From NCBI GenBank assembly GCA_041908585.1, contig JAYRFB010000203.1, positions 1 through 14,747 of the forward strand: DNA of 14,747 nt. The letters run 5' to 3'. This DNA is from CAINDZ01 sp041908585. Lineage in GTDB: Bacteria; Krumholzibacteriota; Krumholzibacteriia; LZORAL124-64-63. This document shows, one piece after another, positions 13,132 through 14,747 of this stretch; the stretch's first letter is position 1; the number at the start of each line of letters is the position of its first letter. A program made the position numbers and the translations under genes. The notes beneath the pieces were generated by a model. That model had not been told where the DNA came from and did not search any database. It was given only the letters and a program-made list of their open reading frames with translations.

Positions 13132-14747
13132 TCAGCGCGCCAGCACGAGCTTGCGCACGGACTCGTGCCCGGCGGCCGTCAGCCGCGCCAGGTAGACACC
13201 GCTCGGCAGGGCGCGCCCGGCCTGGTCGCAGCCGTCCCAGCGCGCGACGAGGGGCCCGGCGGCAACCTCGGCGTCCAGCAGCCGGCGCACCACGCGCCCG
13301 GCCAGGTCGTGGATGACCAGCTGGGCGCGACCGTCACCGGGCAGCTCGCAGAGGATCTCCGTCGCCGGGTTGAAGGGGTTGGGCACGATCCCGGCGACAA
13401 CCGGGACCGTCGCCGCCGGGTGATCGTCGACCGCCACCAGGCTGAGCATCGAGGCCACGTTGCTGGGCGCCCCCTCGTTGCCGTGGATGTCCACGGCACT
13501 CACGCGGAAGTACCAGGTGCCCTGCGGCACGCGGACCTCGGCGTAGTTGGTCGCCGCCACCTCGCTCAGCAGCGACGAAGGCCCGGGCGTGAAGCCGGGG
13601 TCGCCGCTGCGGTAGAGGTTGTAGTGGGATACGTCCTCATCGTCCTGCCCCGAGGGGGTCCACAGCAGCAGCACGTCGAAGTGGTCGGAAACCGCCGCCA
13701 GGCTCAGCGGCGCGCCCGGCGCCAGGTTGTCCACGGAATAGCCCGCGATGACACCGGAAGCCAGCAGGAAGCCCTGCGCCTCGGCGACGACCAGGTACTC
13801 GGTCCAGGGTTGATCCTGTGACGTCCAGACGCCGTAGGTGGGCACGTCGGCGGCGTAGGAGACCAGCTGCAGCGGCGGCACCTGCGCCACCTCGCTCCAG
13901 CCGTCCAGCAGCCAGGCGCGCAGCGATTCCGGACCCGTCCCCTGCGCCTTGGCGCCGGGCCGCCGGCTGAGCACGTGGTAGACCTCGACGCCGGGCTGGC
14001 CCCAGGCGTCCAGCCAGCTCGCGTCCCAGGTCAGCCGTGCCACGCCGCCCTGGTCGGCCGGCAGGTCGACGGCCGAGACCACGTCCGGGGCCGGGTCGCC
14101 GAGCCAGCCCGAACGGTCGACGCGCTGGACGTAGATGTCCAGGGCAAGCCGCTCGTCCTCCCAGGCCGCCATGATCTCGCCCGCGGCCCCGGCGGCGGCG
14201 GCCACGCCCAGCTGCGAGAACGGCGCGCCGCTGACCAGCAGGCTCGCCGTACCCCACTGCGCGATGCCGTCAGTGTCCAGCCGCTGGGCGCGCACGTCGG
14301 CGATGCCGGTGCGCTCGTCCTGCCAAACCACTGCCAGCGATGCGGCGTCCGTGGCGACGGCCACCGGGCCCAGCTGGTTGCCGTCGGCCGCGCCGGCCGG
14401 CTGCCCGTCCGCCGCCCAGCGGGGCAGGCCGTCGCCGGCCAGCGCCTGCACGTAGACCTGGTCGCCGGTCCAGGCGTCGATGCGCCCGTCCGTCCAGGCC
14501 AGGAACGCCCCGCCGTAGGGGTCCGCCGCCACCGAGACAGCGACCTGGTCGAGACCGGCGGTGCACACGGGCCGCCCGTTGTTGAACCAGCGCGCGGTGC
14601 CCGCGCCGTTCAGCCGCTGGGCGTAGATGTCGGTGCCGGAGATCGCCACATTGCGGTCGTCGAGCCAGGCCAGCAGTGCGGCGCCGGAGCCGTCGGCGGC
14701 CACGGCCAGGTTCGACTGCCGAAGGCCGGCCGTGCTGACGACGGCGC
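13132..14747 (-). CDS. Surface/secreted repeat protein with FN3-like and FlgD/T9SS-like C-terminal domains (5' end outside the window)
   Basis: The reading frame stays open to the right edge, so the start and any signal peptide are missing; 537 residues are visible. The first part (down to about 14100) has four repeats of roughly 47-57 residues built on a pattern such as VAADGSGAALLAWLDDR, then DIYAQRL, then G..RW, consistent with a beta-propeller-like or similar beta repeat. Two FN3-like segments follow (about 14090-13720 and 13710-13440; the second has SHYNLYRSGDPGF and WYFRVSAVDIHGNEG). The C terminus is a FlgD-like Ig domain with PNPFNPATE (PNPFNP at 13366-13383) and ends in RKLVLAR, a layout known from type-IX-like sorted proteins. 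An internal GTG at 14703 is not taken as the start because a repeat runs through it. Its role is probably adhesion or surface structure; no enzymatic motif is seen. Confidence 0.9.
   Translation of the reverse strand, partial: AVVSTAGLRQSNLAVAADGSGAALLAWLDDRNVAISGTDIYAQRLNGAGTARWFNNGRPVCTAGLDQVAVSVAADPYGGAFLAWTDGRIDAWTGDQVYVQALAGDGLPRWAADGQPAGAADGNQLGPVAVATDAASLAVVWQDERTGIADVRAQRLDTDGIAQWGTASLLVSGAPFSQLGVAAAAGAAGEIMAAWEDERLALDIYVQRVDRSGWLGDPAPDVVSAVDLPADQGGVARLTWDASWLDAWGQPGVEVYHVLSRRPGAKAQGTGPESLRAWLLDGWSEVAQVPPLQLVSYAADVPTYGVWTSQDQPWTEYLVVAEAQGFLLASGVIAGYSVDNLAPGAPLSLAAVSDHFDVLLLWTPSGQDDEDVSHYNLYRSGDPGFTPGPSSLLSEVAATNYAEVRVPQGTWYFRVSAVDIHGNEGAPSNVASMLSLVAVDDHPAATVPVVAGIVPNPFNPATEILCELPGDGRAQLVIHDLAGRVVRRLLDAEVAAGPLVARWDGCDQAGRALPSGVYLARLTAAGHESVRKLVLAR

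Noticed and set aside
1..14747. CRISPR array, tRNA, rRNA, insertion sequence or prophage genes
   Set aside because: No regularly spaced repeats, clover-leaf sequence, transposase or phage protein was found on reading both strands; base composition is even apart from short intergenic islands.

Overview
The window is very GC-rich bacterial chromosomal DNA holding ten protein genes, one of them cut by the right edge. No tRNA, rRNA, CRISPR array, insertion sequence or phage gene is visible. Three traits suggest an uncultured lineage of the wider FCB or Eisenbacteria/Krumholzibacteria type: two surface proteins ending in a FlgD/type-IX-like domain with the PNPFNP motif, a Ser/Thr kinase fused to TPR repeats, and a papain-like protease with a lectin-like domain. 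This placement is inference from domain style, not from a marker gene.

Left part (1-4830). A nested hairpin lies beyond the 3' end of a leftward lipoprotein gene (109-1947) that carries a SdrD-B-like calcium-binding fold. Next is a leftward Ser/Thr protein kinase with one membrane span and at least eight C-terminal TPRs (2088-4598). A 232-base region (4599-4830) separates it from the divergent ABC-F gene.

Middle (4831-9602). An ABC-F ATPase (4831-6474, rightward) converges on a secreted C1 peptidase (6542-8287, leftward). The peptidase diverges from an unrecognised P-loop protein (8499-9509, rightward), which has a good sigma70-like promoter and a triplicated hexapeptide at its N terminus. 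A perfect 13-bp hairpin closes this unit.

Right part (9603-14747), all leftward. A probable operon encodes a hotdog thioesterase, an MgtC/SapB membrane protein and an Nramp-fold transporter. The last two overlap by four bases (GTGA). The transporter lacks the canonical metal-binding DPGN and MPH motifs (GVSH and MPT instead). Upstream lie a serine racemase/threonine dehydratase-type PLP enzyme and, 14 bases before it, the 3' part of a repeat-containing surface protein with FN3-like and FlgD-like domains.

Functionally the window mixes envelope and surface functions (lipoprotein, two sorted proteins, sensor-like kinase) with translation (ABC-F), metal homeostasis (MgtC plus the Nramp-like protein) and amino-acid metabolism. 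The most unusual piece is the translationally coupled mgtC-Nramp-like pair with a rewritten metal site.
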